DNA of 64,000 nucleotides from Xestospongia muta (lineage: Eukaryota > Porifera > Demospongiae > Haplosclerida > Petrosiidae). Every line of letters starts with the position of its first letter. Positions within the stretch are counted from its first letter, which is position 1. The stretch is taken from the NCBI GenBank assembly GCA_963693285.1, contig OY848917.1:28149745-28213744 (forward strand). The letters are read 5' to 3'. This document shows, one piece after another, positions 11,897 to 24,961 of the stretch. The translations under genes were made by a program, and so were the position numbers. The notes under the pieces are model-generated. The model was not told where the DNA came from, searched no databases, and saw nothing but the letters and a program-made list of their open reading frames with translations.

Positions 11897-12104
11897 ATGC
11901 TTGAAATGTTTATAATGACCAAATCAATTTATGAAAGATCAATTCAATAACTTATATTCGATTTTTATTATTAAACATTGTTAACAAAATCATCGGACAT
12001 TATTGAAAGATGAAGTTTATTAATCAATTATAATATTAATAAATTGGGTGGACATTACACGACACAACTACTCATATCATATAATAATACTGAATGAAAA
12101 AGTA

Positions 12105-12331
12105 TTATTTAGTACATACAACACAAGTAATAACCCTATTATTGACATAAGGAGGACGTGGAAGACCAGTACAAGTTGTTTCAACCAAATAGAACAGAGA
12201 TCCATTAATATTGCCAGAACTACCATAAATAGACTCAGCATCTTTATCAACACACTCACATACAGCATTACTCTTATGACTGTGACGTTCAGCCATGAGA
12301 TAACCTACATATTCTACAGTCCATGATGTTA
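12105..12331 (-). pseudogene. C1: short-chain collagen 3' fragment
   Basis: Only the last 74 or so codons of the collagen-like gene remain, from TSWTVEYVGYLMAERHSHKS to VITCVVCTK and the stop at 12105. The signal peptide, Gly-X-Y stretch and first half of the C-terminal domain are gone. Just to the right, at 12414-12463, is a decayed copy of BDP1 exon 6. Within the fragment one Tyr-Glu-Cys has become Cys-Glu-Cys and one Cys-Pro has become Arg-Pro. Confidence 0.85.
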
Positions 12332-12413
12332 ATGTGTCATGACCTGACATGGTTGAAATTTCATTATTCTGTTTAATGTACATATTTCTATATTAATACA
12401 ATATTGCTCATAA

Positions 12414-13224
12414 TAATGACACAATTACTGAAGAAGGAGCAGAGTATGTGATGTCTTCATTTTAAGAATGTCTTTAAAGGTTCATTGTTAATTAAATGTT
12501 AATGTATGTTTGTACATGTATAGTTGTATATGTTGTAGTTCATATAATTTTGTACATAATATAATAAATACATACACACATATGCGTGTGTATGTATATA
12601 ATACATATACATATATATATGTATATATAATATACATAATATGTACATATAATGTAATACACATATATGTACATATGATTATGTATGTACGTTGTAGTTC
12701 ATAATAGTCTCTTTTGTCTAGTGACACAATTACTGAAGAAGGAACAGAATATACAATGTCTACATCATTTAGAGAGAGGAAGAAATGGATCAAAGATGGT
12801 GAGATCTTAGAGTTATAGATTTTATGCATAAATTTACCTCTAGTCAACTTCTACAGTTTGATATATGTCTTCTTAAGTATTGTTTATATGATGCCATTGA
12901 CTACAAGTGTTCAAGTGGTTGAGGCAGAAATTTGTTGACACTGATAATTCAATATTTTAGTTAATTGGTATACTAGGTGGATCCTTTTTAATATTAAACT
13001 TTTAAAGTAAATGTTGGCACTAATGAACCATTATATAAGTTGTCTTAATGCCAACTGTATATATTACTATATATGACACATCTAATATTAATTATATACT
13101 ATTATTACTATCTGTACTTGTTACTATAGAAACAACTCAGTTCTATAAAGCACTGTCTCAAGTTGGTACAGACTTCACAATGATGACACTTATACTACTA
13201 AAGAGAACTCATAAAGAACTTAAA
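12414..13224 (+). pseudogene. P2: duplicated BDP1 exons 6 and 7
   Basis: There is a decayed exon-6 fragment at 12414-12463, a full exon-6 copy at 12722-12798 and an exon-7 copy at 13130-13224. The exon-6 copy has an in-frame 9-nt deletion that removes His-Lys-Ile before KKW. The exon-7 copy is open but has Pro to Leu and Arg to His changes (LILLKRTHKELK). Splice sites look usable. No exon-8 copy precedes collagen C2. Confidence 0.8.
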
Positions 13225-13433
13225 GTAAGTTGTCTTATGTATATATTCATAAATGATATAATATAGTTGTACTGGACCAAGTGATTTAGTGATCAACACT
13301 GTACTCTCATATAACATAATGTTGAATTTACAAAATGAATTTTTTCTTTTGATGAAGTTATTTTTAATTGTACTCACTTCCACTTTGTCATTATGTAATA
13401 TGTTAACTGAGTACCCTACAAAGTGCCTACTAT

Positions 13434-13581
13434 ACTCATTCTTAGAGGTGACTGCATCTTTAACATAACATTAGCAACTCATTCTTAGAGGTGACTGCAT
13501 ACCAACTCATTCTTAGAGGTGACTGCATTTTTAACCTAACATTAGCAACTCATTCTTAGAGGTGACTGCATCTTTAACATA
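13434..13581 (+). repeat. Tandem repeat built on a 24-28 bp core
   Basis: Four copies of CTCATTCTTAGAGGTGACTG are spaced by short linkers, in the region corresponding to BDP1 intron 7. The same core is amplified again at 30781. Confidence 0.8.
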
Positions 13582-13911
13582 ACATTTTGATATCATCACT
13601 GAGAAACAAACAGACTTGATAGTATTGACACAGTAATAATTTTTTAAAAGCATCTAAGGAGAATCAAATGTGGTAGTGAGTATCTCTCTCTCTCTCTCAC
13701 AATGCTTGAAATTTTTATAATGACCAGATCAATTTGAGAAATATCAATTCAATGACTTATATTCAAGTTTTATTATTAAACATTGTTAACAAGATCATCA
13801 GATATTATTGAATGATAGAGTTTATTAATCAATTATAATATTAATAAATTGGGTGGACATTACACAACACAACTACTCATATCATATAATAATACTGAAT
13901 ATGAAAAAGCA

Positions 13912-14760
13912 TTATTTAGTACATACAACACAAGTAATAACCCTATTATTGACGTAGGGAGGACATGGAAGACCAGTACAAGTTCCTTTGACAAAATAGA
14001 ACAGAGCACCATTACTACCGGCAGAACTACCATAAATAGACTCAGGATCTTTATCAACACACTGATATACCACATTCCTCTTGTGACCATAATAGCCAGC
14101 CATGAGGTAACCTACATATTCTACAGTCCATGATGTAGGGCAGACAGTTTTAGCTGGTATCATTAGTTGAACAACTTTTGTAGAAGTATAACATACAGCA
14201 CAAGGAACATTATGATTATGTTTAGAAGTAAATATGTTGTTTACACCTTGATATTCAGTTCCATACAAATAGGACTCATGCGATGGATTGGCAGTACTCA
14301 AGTAATCAGGTACTTTAGGTAGACAGATATAATTAGCACCACCGCCACTATGTTCGTAATGACTACCACCAGCTATTCCTTCGTAAAGCAGCTGTGCTCC
14401 TGTGTTATTAGGACAAGACATTCTACCCCATCGTGTGTAGACTACACCACCATTTTTAGGTCCAGGTTGTCCTTGTTCACCACGATCTCCTTTATCTCCT
14501 TTATCACCTTTGTCTCCTTTCTCACCATCTCTCCCAGGTAACCCATCACGTCCATCTCGACCTCGTAAGATCTTTAGATAAGGATGTTTTAGATTACAGC
14601 CAGTAGTATTGGAGTCATGTGCATTTCGTTTCACCACAGCATTATTAGAAGAATCTGAAATAAGATATAATGCTGTAACTTGATGTTATAAAATCATACC
14701 TTTAGAACACTGCATTAGATGAACAAGCAAAAAAAGCAAGAAGACTTGTAGAAGTTTCAT
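13912..14760 (-). CDS. C2: short-chain collagen C4-like secreted protein, intact
   Basis: Two exons: 14700-14760 (signal peptide MKLLQVFLLFLLVHLMQCSK) and 13912-14654, joined across a 45-nt GT/AG intron in phase 1. The product is 267 aa. After the signal come a Lys-Arg pair (VVKR), an N-glycosylation site NTT, 12 Gly-X-Y triplets (residues 52-87, rich in GDK), then a globular C-terminal domain starting GGVVYTRWGR and ending CVVCTK, with 10 Cys and an NNT site. This is the layout of sponge spongin short-chain collagens, whose C-domain is considered related to the NC1 domain of type IV collagen. It is probably an extracellular matrix protein that trimerises. A TATA box lies 92 bp upstream. Variable loops are SHYEHS, PSHESYLYGTEYQG, GYYGHKR and SSAGSNG. 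Confidence 0.88.
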
Positions 14761-14851
14761 CTTATTATTATTATATATAATGACAAAATAGTATGTCAGA
14801 AATTTAAGCTAGTCTCTCTTATCCCTTGTAAATCACTTACTTACTTTAGAG

Positions 14852-14876
14852 CTTTTATAGTCACAGTAACAGGGTG
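14852..14876 (-). promoter_or_regulatory. TATA-box promoter of C2
   Basis: On the minus strand TATAAAAG sits at 14859-14852, preceded by CTGTTACTGTGAC. The ATG is 92 bp downstream. The same module stands at the same distance in front of every collagen copy that keeps its 5' end. Confidence 0.75.
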
Positions 14877-15061
14877 GTCATTTTGAAGTGATAATTTTCT
14901 ATGTGTCAAATTGTGTAACTATTACAAATTTTAAATGTCAAAGTGCAGACAGTAATCTCTATAGCAATGTGATAAAAACGTTTTATCATTACTCCTTGCG
15001 TCACCTGAGTAGGTAGATATACATATATGTTTGCGATAATCTGTAATAACCATATTAAATA

Positions 15062-15403
15062 TATACTCAGTGGTCAGCAATCACATGAAAGAATTTATTA
15101 TACACAAATATAGCAGTCTACACTTTTTAACACCATCATATTACACTTACTGACTACAATTTGTTTAATAATAAACATCACATCAAAGACACCACAAAAC
15201 ACGAAATGACTATCATCATACTTGTGTATATAGTACAAAAATGATGTTAGTCATTTTGTGCTTTCCAATGCTTCGTTGTGATGTTTGTTACTAAACCAGT
15301 TATAATGTAAGTTAATGTAATATGATACTGTCAAAGTGCAGACTGTTATATTTATGTATAATAAATACCTTCATGTCATCCATGATCACTGAGAGTATAG
15401 AGA
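15062..15403. repeat. 340-bp foldback (long inverted repeat) upstream of C2
   Basis: A left arm of about 168 nt (TATACTCAGTGGTCAGCAATC... to ...ACTATCATCAT) is mirrored by a right arm ending GATCACTGAGAGTATAGAG, centred near 15233 with almost no loop. Similarity persists along the whole arm with scattered mismatches. Equivalents lie upstream of C6, C8 and C13. Confidence 0.75.
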
Positions 15404-15479
15404 AAATTAGGATGCTGGCATCAATTGGAATCATGTACAACTCAAAGTAGAGATTGAGCTGTTTTCGACTTTATAAACA

Positions 15480-15995
15480 ACCTCCTCTATCATCACTGGC
15501 AACCCAAGAAGAGAAAAGAAAGATCTATGCTCCTGTAATCAACTGGTCATATGAAAACAATGCTGAAAGTCTATTTTCCATTTAAAACATGATGTCCCAA
15601 TTGCTGGCCATTTAGGAATCAATAAGACATGAGATGGAATCTTCAATAGCTACTACTCTGGAGTATCAAGACTCCATTCTCAAGGATCACCATGAACTTT
15701 GTGCGTACTCTTCCTCATAGTAAAAGGAAATAAATAAATCGTCACAATATGTAATTCTTTACCAGATATCCAGAGGATATTTGCCTACTGAGTACAAAAG
15801 CAAAAAATCATTCAACTATTCTCCTGAGTAGGAATCCTAACTAAAATCTTAACAGTTCAGGGAACTAATTTTATTGTCAACCTTACTTCACAAAATCTAC
15901 CAACTTCTTGACAGTAACTGTATTTTTACAGCTCCATACCATCCCCAAACATATGGATTAGTCATGACCAATAAATTAATATGTCAGAAATGTAA
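15480..15995 (+). pseudogene. Ty3/Gypsy integrase relic
   Basis: Broken frames resemble a Gypsy integrase: GHLGINKT near 15608, TPFSRITMNFV then LPHSKRK near 15670-15735, RYPEDICLLSTKAKK near 15765, and LLHKIYQLL then APYHPQTYGLV near 15885-15965. The HPQT-G motif is typical of the integrase core end. Stops and frameshifts are numerous. The LTRs and protease are not seen. Confidence 0.7.
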
Positions 15996-16229
15996 GTTAG
16001 TCTTGTTCTTTGTAAATTATTTACACGTACCTATTGACTTTGCAAATTACTTGCTATGTTTCAGAGCTTTTATAGTCACAGTAACAGGGAGGTTACTTTG
16101 ATGTCATAATTTACTACATGTATATGTCATATCAATAACTAACACATCTTTCAAATGTCTGAGTGTGGACTGCAGTGTCAATAGCAATATCATAAAGATA
16201 TTTAACTTTCTTACTGAGATCACCTAAAA

Positions 16230-19028
16230 AACAATCCCCACTCCACCTGATATAAGGTATTCAATGAATGAATGGTTTCATTGATAGATGAATGAATAGA
16301 TGGATAACTGGATGAATAAATGGAGAACAGATGAACTAATGGTCAGACAGTCATGTTAACAAACAAGTAGAGGAATGTACAGGTTGTGGTAATGTAAATA
16401 AGACACTTGTAATTACTTTTCCCTAGCTCACTATACCAATCATGGAGGTAGGAGAGGAAGAAGATAAAGGTAGAATTGTGCCACAATTAAAAATGGGTGC
16501 TAATGGTAGTACACCAAGGTACATGTACATGTATATAACAACTACAATATAATTGATTTATTATTTATCTTATTTTATAGTATGTTAATGGAAACTACAC
16601 AGACACCTCTTCAGAATATCAGGTATCATATAAAAGTAAAAGAAGTATCACTTCTCAAATTATTATATTTCAAACTTTGTACAAAGAATCCTCACTTACA
16701 TGCATCTACTCAATTCAAATTTAGTCTGTTTTGACACGACTTACTCTGTTTGGTTACATTTTTAAACTTGGGTGTTCCATGATGGCTATGTCTTAAGAAT
16801 ATCTTGTACATATAATATATACATATTATATTATATAATATGTGTACAATTGTATATTTAATTATGTGCACAATATAATAGATATAATATGTACACATAA
16901 TACATGTATGTGTACATATAATTATGTATGTACATTGTAGTTCATAATAGTCTATTTTGTCTAGTGACACAATTACTGAAGAAGGAACAGAGTATACAAT
17001 GTCTACATCATTTAGAGAAGAGCACAAAATTAAGAAATGGACCAAAGATGGTGAGGTCTTACAGTTATGGATTTTGTACATAAATTTACCTCTAGTCAAC
17101 TTCTCCAGTTTGATATATGGCTTCTTAAGTATTGTTTATATGATAGCATTGACTACAAGTGTTCAAGTGGTTAAGGCAGAAATTTATTGTTAGTTCAATA
17201 TTTTAATTAATTGGTGTACTAAGTGGATTCTTTTTATTATTAAACTTTTAAAATAAATGTTGGCACTAATGAACCATTATATAAGTTATTTGATGGCAAC
17301 TGTATATATTACTATATATGACACATGTAATATTAATTATGTACTAATATTACTATCTGTAATTGTTACTATAGAAACAACTCAGTTCTATAAAGCACTG
17401 TCTCAAATCGGTACAGACTTCACAATGATGACACTTATAATACCAAAGAGAACTCATAAAGAACTTAAAGTAAGTTGTCTTGTGTATATATTCATAAATG
17501 ATAGAATATATTTGTACTGTAACTTCTAACATACTTGATAGTATTGTCCCAATAATAATTTTTTAAAAGCATCTAACCAGAAGTAAATGGGGTAGTGAGT
17601 ATGTACATAAATAATGGTACTGTATGGTGTCTAAGAAGCCAGCATAAATGTCATAATACAGACAGCAGTCTCCACCAATCACAACTTGTGTCAATATGTT
17701 TATGTAGTATGAAAGATTAGTCAATAGTCTACGTAGTAATTAATCTTTCAACAAAGTCACCATATTCAATTAACCTTGTCTATTCATTATTGTGGAGAAT
17801 GAGTATGAGTGAAAGTTATTGGACTTTGACTGGATAATTTAGTTAAGTTAAATATACAGACTTATGTCCTCATGTAACAACTGTCTATTCACTTCATAGA
17901 CATAATGGCAGCAATAATCAACTCTAACATATTGACAATGTCTACACATTTATATATGTGTGGTAATATTGATTTTCCACACACAATGACTTGCTACATT
18001 AAGGAACTGTTGGTGTGAGTGCCTATGTTAGAAATTAGAAACAAGATAGAAGCATACATACATGAGTCATATTATATAACCATTAATCACAATACACAGC
18101 TCTGTCATTACCATTGCTTCCATCTTGTTTGTAATTTCTGACATAGACACCTCATCGTTCAATAACTCCTGTTCCAATATTAAACAGCCTTTGTCCTTGC
18201 AATTATTTTTGCCAATGTCTTATTTATAGAGTGGAAGTAAGCTAAGCCATCCATTGTCATTACAACAATAACATTTCAACTATTTTAGTTTAGGTATAAC
18301 TTGTATTGAGAGAAAGGAGCACAGATAGATATATATGATACACTATAGATATATATGACTACACTGAGTTACTTCATCTTTGTTGTCCAACGATTTGTTA
18401 ATTTCATTCTACTACTTTATTATATAAATAGGTACCACCTCTATTCACTCTGACCCATTTGAATGTCACTATTACTTCATCACAAAGAAAAAAAGATCCA
18501 AATCTATGTTTGTAACTAGTTGCATATTTTGTTTTATATGAAGCAACTTAATATAGTCCAACAACATATTAATGCACAATATTTTTATTTATTAATATAA
18601 TCATAAAATATCAACTTACAGTGATGTTGATATATCTTTACTGACTCAATTGTTACCTCTAGAAATGTTCAATAAATCAGGAAGTTTTGTGAATCTATAA
18701 AACTTGTATTTTTAAATTTCCTAAATTTACTTTTATATTCATGACTTTGAGGATTATATTACCCAAATGTTTCTGTATCCATGGTTACACAATTTGTGGT
18801 TACAAATTTTGTGCTTTTAACCTACCATAAAATTATTTCCCATTAAAATATCAGGACTTGTAATAATTATTCATTGTGCAAAGATAATGACTCACTGTGA
18901 TTATAACACTTTATATTTCTGTTTAGAACAAATTCAAGAAAGAAGAAAAGAATAATCCACTAATAATATCTACTGCTTTAGGGAAACTGTGTACTACACC
19001 ACTAAAGACAGTTTTAACATCATCTTAA
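16230..19028 (+). pseudogene. P3: duplicated BDP1 exons 3(end)-8, best preserved copy
   Basis: The block starts inside exon 3 (CCCCACTCCACCTGATATAAG|GT at 16256). It has exon-4 copy 16427-16516, exon-5 16581-16622, exon-6 16965-17050, exon-7 17375-17469 and exon-8 18927-19028. The exon-4 copy lacks one base (CAATCATGG), causing a frameshift. Exons 5-8 are all open with intact splice sites and encode a complete SANT core with small changes (SQIGTDF, LIIPKRTH, NNPLIISTALGKL). Exons 1-2 are absent, so it cannot make BDP1 alone, but it could supply alternative 3' exons. The intron between the exon-7 and exon-8 copies includes a 440-bp segment absent from the parental intron. Confidence 0.8.
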
Positions 19029-19141
19029 TTTGTAGCCAATTAATTCAACATGTATTACATTTTATATATAACAAATAATTCATTACTAATCAAACAACAT
19101 CTGTGCCTCTATTTGAAAATTTTGGAGTCTAGTGTAGCCAA

Positions 19142-19178
<37 letters not shown>

Positions 19179-19193
19179 TACACACACACACAA
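19142..19193. repeat. (CT)n(CA)n microsatellite
   Basis: A short CT run is followed by an interrupted CA run, between the exon-8 copy of P3 and the 3' end of C3. Confidence 0.9.
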
Positions 19194-19397
19194 TGCTTGA
19201 AATGTTTATGATGACCAGATCAATTTATGAAAGATCAATTCAATGACTTATATTCAAGTTTTATTTTTAAACATTTAACAAGATCATCAGACATTATTGA
19301 ATGATAGAGTTTATTAATCAATTATAATATTAAAAATTGGGTGGACATTACACAACACAACTACTCATATCATATAATAATACTGAATGAAAAAGCA

Positions 19398-20248
19398 TTA
19401 TTTAGTGCATACAACACAAGTAATAACCCTATTATTGACGTAGGGAGGACATGGAAGACCAGTACAAGTTGTTTTAACCAAAAAGAACAGAGCTCCTGCA
19501 ATATAGCCAGAACTACCGTATATAGACTCAGCATCTTTATCAACACACTCATATACAGCATTCCTCTTATGAGTGTGACGTTCGGCCATGAGGTAACCTA
19601 CATATTCCACAGTCCATGATGTAGGGCAGACGATTTTTGCTGGTATCATTAGTTGAACAACTTTTGTAGAAGTATAACATACAGCACAAGGAACATTATG
19701 ATTATGTTTAGAAGGAAATATGTCGTTTACATCTTGATATTCAGCTCCATACAAATAGGACTCATATGGTGGATTGGCAGTACTCAAGTAATCAGGTACT
19801 TTAGGTAGACAGATATAATTAGCACCCCCACCACTGTGATCGTAATAGCTACCACCAGCTATTCCTTCGTAAAGCAGCTGTGCTCCTGTGTTATTAGGAC
19901 AAGACTTTCTACCCCATCGAGTGTAGACTACACCACCATTTTTAGGTCCAGGTGGTCCTTGTTTACCACGATCTCCTTTGTCTCCTTTATCACCTTTGTC
20001 TCCTTTCTCACCATCTCTCCCAGGTAACCCATCACGTCCATCTCGACCTCGTAAAATCTGTAGATAAGGATGTTTTAGAGTGCAGTCAGTAGTGTTGGAG
20101 TCATGTGCATTTCGTTTCACCACAGCATTATTAGAAGAATCTGAAATAAGATCAATAATGCTGTAACTTGATGTTATGAAATCATACCTTTAGAAGACTG
20201 CATTAGATGAACAAGCAGAAAAAACAAGAAGACTTGTAGAAGGTTCAT
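19398..20248 (-). CDS. C3: short-chain collagen C4-like secreted protein, intact
   Basis: Exons are 20188-20248 (signal peptide MNLLQVFLFFLLVHLMQSSK) and 19398-20140, with a 47-nt phase-1 intron. The product is 267 aa with the same plan as C2: signal peptide, VVKR dibasic site, 12 Gly-X-Y triplets and a 10-Cys C-terminal domain. The signal peptide of C3 lacks the Cys seen in C2. Loop residues are SYYDHS, PPYESYLYGAEYQD, ERHTHKR and SSGYIAG, and FFLVKTTC replaces FYFVKGTC. It is convergent with the P3 block. The TATA box is at 20337-20344. Confidence 0.88.
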
Positions 20249-20336
20249 TTTTTTACTATTATGATGACAAAATAGTATGTCAAAAACGTAAGTCAATATT
20301 TCTTGACTTTTGCAAATTACTTACTATGTTTCAGAA

Positions 20337-20361
20337 CTTTTATAGCCACAGTAACAGGGAG
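20337..20361 (-). promoter_or_regulatory. TATA-box promoter of C3
   Basis: TATAAAAG on the minus strand at 20344-20337, with the conserved CTGTTACTGTGGC just upstream, about 90 bp before the ATG at 20248. Confidence 0.75.
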
Positions 20362-20492
20362 GTTACTTTGATGTGATAATTTACTACATATCATATCAAT
20401 AACTAACACAACTTTCAAATGTCTAAGTATGGACTGCAGTGTCAATAGCAATATCATAAAGATATTTAACTTTCTTACTTAGATCACCTAAA

Positions 20493-21783
20493 AAACAATC
20501 CCCACTCCACCTGATATAAGGTATTCAATGAATAAATGGTTTCATTGATAGATGAATAAATGGATAATTGGATGAATAAATGGAGAACAGATGAACTAAT
20601 GGTCAGACAGTCATGTTAACAAACAAGTAGAGGAATGTACAGGTTGTGGTAATGTAAATAAGACACTTGCAGCTACTTTTCCTTAACTCACTAGACCAGT
20701 CAATGTAGTTAGGAAGGTAGAAGATAAAGGTAGAATTGTGCCACAATTAAACATTGGAGCTGAGAGTAGTACACCAAGGTACATGTATATAACAACTACA
20801 ATATAATTTTATTATTGTTTATCTTATTTTATAGTATGTTAGTAGAAACTACACAGACACCTCTTCAGAATATCAGGTATCATATAAAAGTAAAAGATGT
20901 GTCACTTCTCAAATTATTATATATCAAACTTGTACAAGGAATCCTCACTTACATGCACCTACTTGATTCAAAATTTAGTATGTTTTGACATGACATGGTT
21001 ACATTTTTGAACTTTGGTGTTCCATGATTGCTATATTTTAAAAATGTCTTTAGAATGTTAATGTACAAATAATACAAATATGTGTACATATAATATATAC
21101 ATATTATATTATATGTGTACAATTGTACATTTAATTATGTGCATAATATAATACATATAATATGTACATATAATACATATATATGTACATATAATATATA
21201 CATTTATACATAATATAATATGTATATATTATATGTATGTACATTGTAGTTCATAATAGTCTCTTTTGTCTAGTGACACTATTACTGAAGAAGGAACAGA
21301 GTATACAATGTCTACATCATTTAGAGAGAGGCATAAAATTAAGAAATGGACCAAAGATGGTGAGGTCTTAGAGTTATAGACTTTGTACATAAATTTACCT
21401 CTAGTCAACTTCTACAGTTTTATATATGGCTTCTTAAGTATTGTTTATATGATGTCATTGACTATAAATGTTCAAGTGGTTAGGCAGGAATTTGTTGACA
21501 CTGATAATTCAATATTTTAATTAATTGGTATACTAGGTGGATTCTTTTTATTATTAAACTTTTAAAATAAATGTTTGCACTAATGAAATATTATATAAGT
21601 TGTTTTGTAAGCAACTGTATGTATGACTATATATGACACATCTAATATTAATTGTGTACTATTAGTATTACCTATACTTGTTACTATATAAAAACTCAGT
21701 TCTATAAAGCATTGTCTCAAGTTGGAACAGACTTCACAATGATGACACTTATACTACCAAAGAGAACTCATAAAGAACTTAAA
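20493..21783 (+). pseudogene. P4: duplicated BDP1 exons 3(end)-7, decayed
   Basis: The exon-4 copy has lost its acceptor (CTTAA for CCTAG) and has a stop (ATG TAG). The exon-5 copy 20835-20876 and exon-6 copy 21274-21359 are open. The exon-7 acceptor is destroyed (ATATA for ATAG) at about 21690. The block is cut short at 21904, where it is fused to the start of P5. It is nearly identical to P7 in its exon-4 to exon-7 part. Confidence 0.75.
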
Positions 21784-21913
21784 AGTAAGTTGTCTTGTGT
21801 ATATATTCTAAGAAGTCACCACAGTCAATCTAAATATCATAATGCAGACAGCAGTCTCTACCAATCACACAACTTGTGTCAATATGTTCACATAGTATGA
21901 AAGATCACCTAAA

Positions 21914-23336
21914 AAACAATCCCCACTCCACCTGATATAAGGTATTCAATGAATGAATGATTTCATTGATAGATGAATGAATAGATGGATAATTGGATGA
22001 ATAAATGGAGAACAGATGAACTAATGGTCAGACAGTCATGTTAACAAACAGGTAGAGGAATGTACAGGTTGTGGTAATGTAAATAATACATTTGTAGTTA
22101 CTTTTCCCTAGCTCACTAGACCAGTCAATGGAGGTAGGAGAGGTAGAAGTGGAGGTAGAATTGTGCCACAATTAAAAATTGGTGCTAATGGTAGTACACC
22201 AAGGTACATGTACATAACAACTACAATATAATTGATTTATTGTTTATCTTATTTTATAGTATGTTAATGGAAACTACACAGACACCTCTTCAGAATATCA
22301 GGTATAATATAAAAGTAAAAGATGTGTCACTTCTCAAATTATTATATTTCAAACTTTGTACAAAGAATCCTCACTTACATGCATCTACTCAATTCAAATT
22401 TAGTCTGTTTTGACATGACTTACTCTTTTTGGTTACATTTTTGAAGTTTGGTGTTCCATGATGGCTATGTCTTAAGAATATCTTGTACATATAATATATA
22501 CATATTATATTATATAATATGTGTACAATTGTATATTTAATTATGTGCATAATATAATACATGTAATATGTACATGTATATATGTATATATAATATACGT
22601 AATATGTACATATAATACATGTATATGTACCTATAATTATGTATGTACATTGTAGTCCATAATAGTCTATTTTGTCTAGTGACACAATTACTGAAGAAGG
22701 AACAGAGTATACAATGTCTACATCATTTAGAGAGAGGAAGAAATGGACCAAAGATGGTGAGGTCTTAGAGTTATAGATTTTATATTTAAATTTAACTCTA
22801 ATTTGTATAATTATTTACATAATATAATACATATGTATGTACATATAATATGTACATATTATATGTACATATAATACACATATATGTGCATATAATTACG
22901 TATGTACATTGTAGTTCATAATAGTCTATTTTGTCTTGTGACACCATTACTGAAGAAGGAACAGAGTATACAATGTCTACATCATTTAGAGAGAAGCACA
23001 AAATTAAGAATGGACCAAAGATGGTGAGGTATTAGAGTTATAGATTTTATACATAAATTCACCTCTAGTCAACTTTTACAGTTTGATATATAGCTTCTTA
23101 AGTATTGTTTATATAATGTCATTGACTACAAGTGTTCAAGTGGTTAGGCAGAAATTTGTTGATATTGATAATTCATTGTATTAATTAATTGGTATACTAG
23201 GTGGATCCTTTTTATTATTAAACTTATAAAGTAAATGTTGGCACTAATGAACCATTATATAAGTTGTTTTGATGGCAACTGTATATATTACTATATATGA
23301 CATGTCTAATAACAATTATGTACTAACCAAACCACA
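21914..23336 (+). pseudogene. P5: duplicated BDP1 exons 3(end)-6, with a second exon-6 copy
   Basis: Exon-4 copy 22112-22206 has a 1-nt deletion (GAAGTGGAGG) that breaks the frame. Exon-5 is at 22260-22301. Exon-6 at 22680-22756 has the 9-nt deletion also seen in P2. A second exon-6 copy (about 22940-23014) has a lost acceptor (CTTG for CTAG) and a 1-nt deletion. The block ends in the region before exon 7, where it is fused at about 23337 to sequence normally found after exon 8. Confidence 0.7.
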
Positions 23337-23479
23337 TTTGTTCTTCTATTTTGAACTTTTGAAGTCTAGTGTAGCCAACCTCCCTTTCTCCACACACCCA
23401 CACACACACACACACACAATGCTTGAAATGATCAGATCAATTCACTGACTTGAACCAAATTTAAATTATTTCTCACACA

Positions 23480-24826
23480 CACAATGGAGGTAGGAGAGGT
23501 AGAAGATGAAGGTAGAATTGTGCCACAATTAAAAATTGGAGCTGATGGTAGTACACCAAGGTACATGTACACAATGGAGGTATACAATTGTTATACTAAC
23601 TAATGGTCAGACAGTCATGTTAACAAACAAGTAGAGGAATGTACAGGTTGTGGTAATGTAAATAATACATTTGTAGTTACTTTTCCCTAGCTCACTATAC
23701 CAATCAATGGAGGTAGGAGAGGAAGAAGATGAAGGTAGAATTGTGCCATAATTAAAAATTTGAGCTGAGGATAGTATACAAAGGTACATACATGTACATG
23801 TACGTATAGACTGCAATATAATTATTTTATTATTTATCTTATTTCTATCTCATTTTTAGTTAATGGTCTATGTAGTAATTAATCTGTCAACAAAGTCACC
23901 ATATTCAGTGTAAATGTCATAATACAGACAGCAGTCTCTACCAAACACAACTTGTGTCAATATGTTCACATAGTATGAAAGATTAATTCATTTTTTGTTA
24001 ATAGTCTACGTAGTAATTAATCTATCAACAAAGTCACTAATTAAATTAACCTTGTCTATTCATTATTGTAACTGTGGATTAAGTACAAATGAAATTTATT
24101 GGACATTGACTGGATAATTTAGTTAAGTTGAATATACAGACTTATGTCCTCATGTAATAATGACAACTGTCTATTCACTTTATAGACATAATGGCAGCAA
24201 TAATCATCTCTAGTATATTTACAATGTCTACACATTTATATATATGTGTGGTAATATTGATTTTCCACACACAATGACTTGTTACATTAAGGAACTGTTG
24301 GTGTGGGTGCCTATGTTAGAAATTACAAACAAGATAGAAACATACATGAGTCATATATTATAACTATTAACCACAATACACAGCTCTGTCATTACCATTG
24401 CTTCCATCTTGTTTGTAATTTCTGACATAAGCACCTCATCAGTCAATTACTCCTGTTCCAATATTAAACACCCTTTGTCCTTGCAATTCCATTCTGCCAA
24501 TGTCTTATTTATTAGAGTGGAAGTAACCTAAATCTTCCATTGTCATTGCATCAATAGCATTTCAACTATTTTAGCTGAGGTATTACTTGGAATGAGGTAG
24601 GGGAGCCCAGATACTTCAATAACTTGTTGCCCAATCATTTGCTGATTTCATTCTACTACTTTATTATATAAATATGTACCACCTCTATTCACTCTGACAA
24701 TTAATTTAAATTATATTTGAATGTCACTATTACTTCATCTCAAAGAAACAAAGATCCAAATCTATTTATGTTTTGTTTTATATGAAGCAACTTAATGTAA
24801 CATATAATGCACAACACTTTTATTTA
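23480..24826 (+). pseudogene. P6: scrambled BDP1 exon-4 pieces and intron-7 remnant
   Basis: Two exon-4 fragments (about 23485-23561 and 23700-23781) are followed directly at about 23850 by sequence normally found in intron 7, including the AATTAATCTGTCAACAAAGTC segment. The 440-bp intron segment is present too. No exon 7 or 8 is present. The block ends at the Gypsy LTR at 24827. It is a product of several deletions or template switches. Confidence 0.65.
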
Positions 24827-24961
24827 TGTAATGACTTCTTTAATAGTGAGAGATCAATTATATTAGAAAATAACTCATCATTTAATACATTTATATATAA
24901 CAATCTCTTATGGGTTCCAAATAATAAACAATGATAATGATATTTATAAGCAGTCACTACA
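24827..24961 (-). mobile_element. Ty3/Gypsy LTR, 135 bp, with polypurine tract
   Basis: Read on the minus strand it starts TGTAGTGACTGC at 24961 and ends GTCATTACA at 24827. The ends are TG...CA with short inverted termini. Just upstream of it (24962-24974) is AAGGGGAGAGAAA, a polypurine tract, so this is the 3' LTR of the element whose pol lies at 25255-26040. The other side is homologous to the BDP1 intron-7 copy, which places the insertion inside a duplicated unit. The 5' LTR was not found. Confidence 0.75.

Noticed and set aside
12488..12847. Minus-strand frames MTRGKFMYKIYNSK..., repeated in most units
   Set aside because: Antisense of BDP1 exon 6 and its AT-rich intron. The plus strand has the SANT homology and splice sites.
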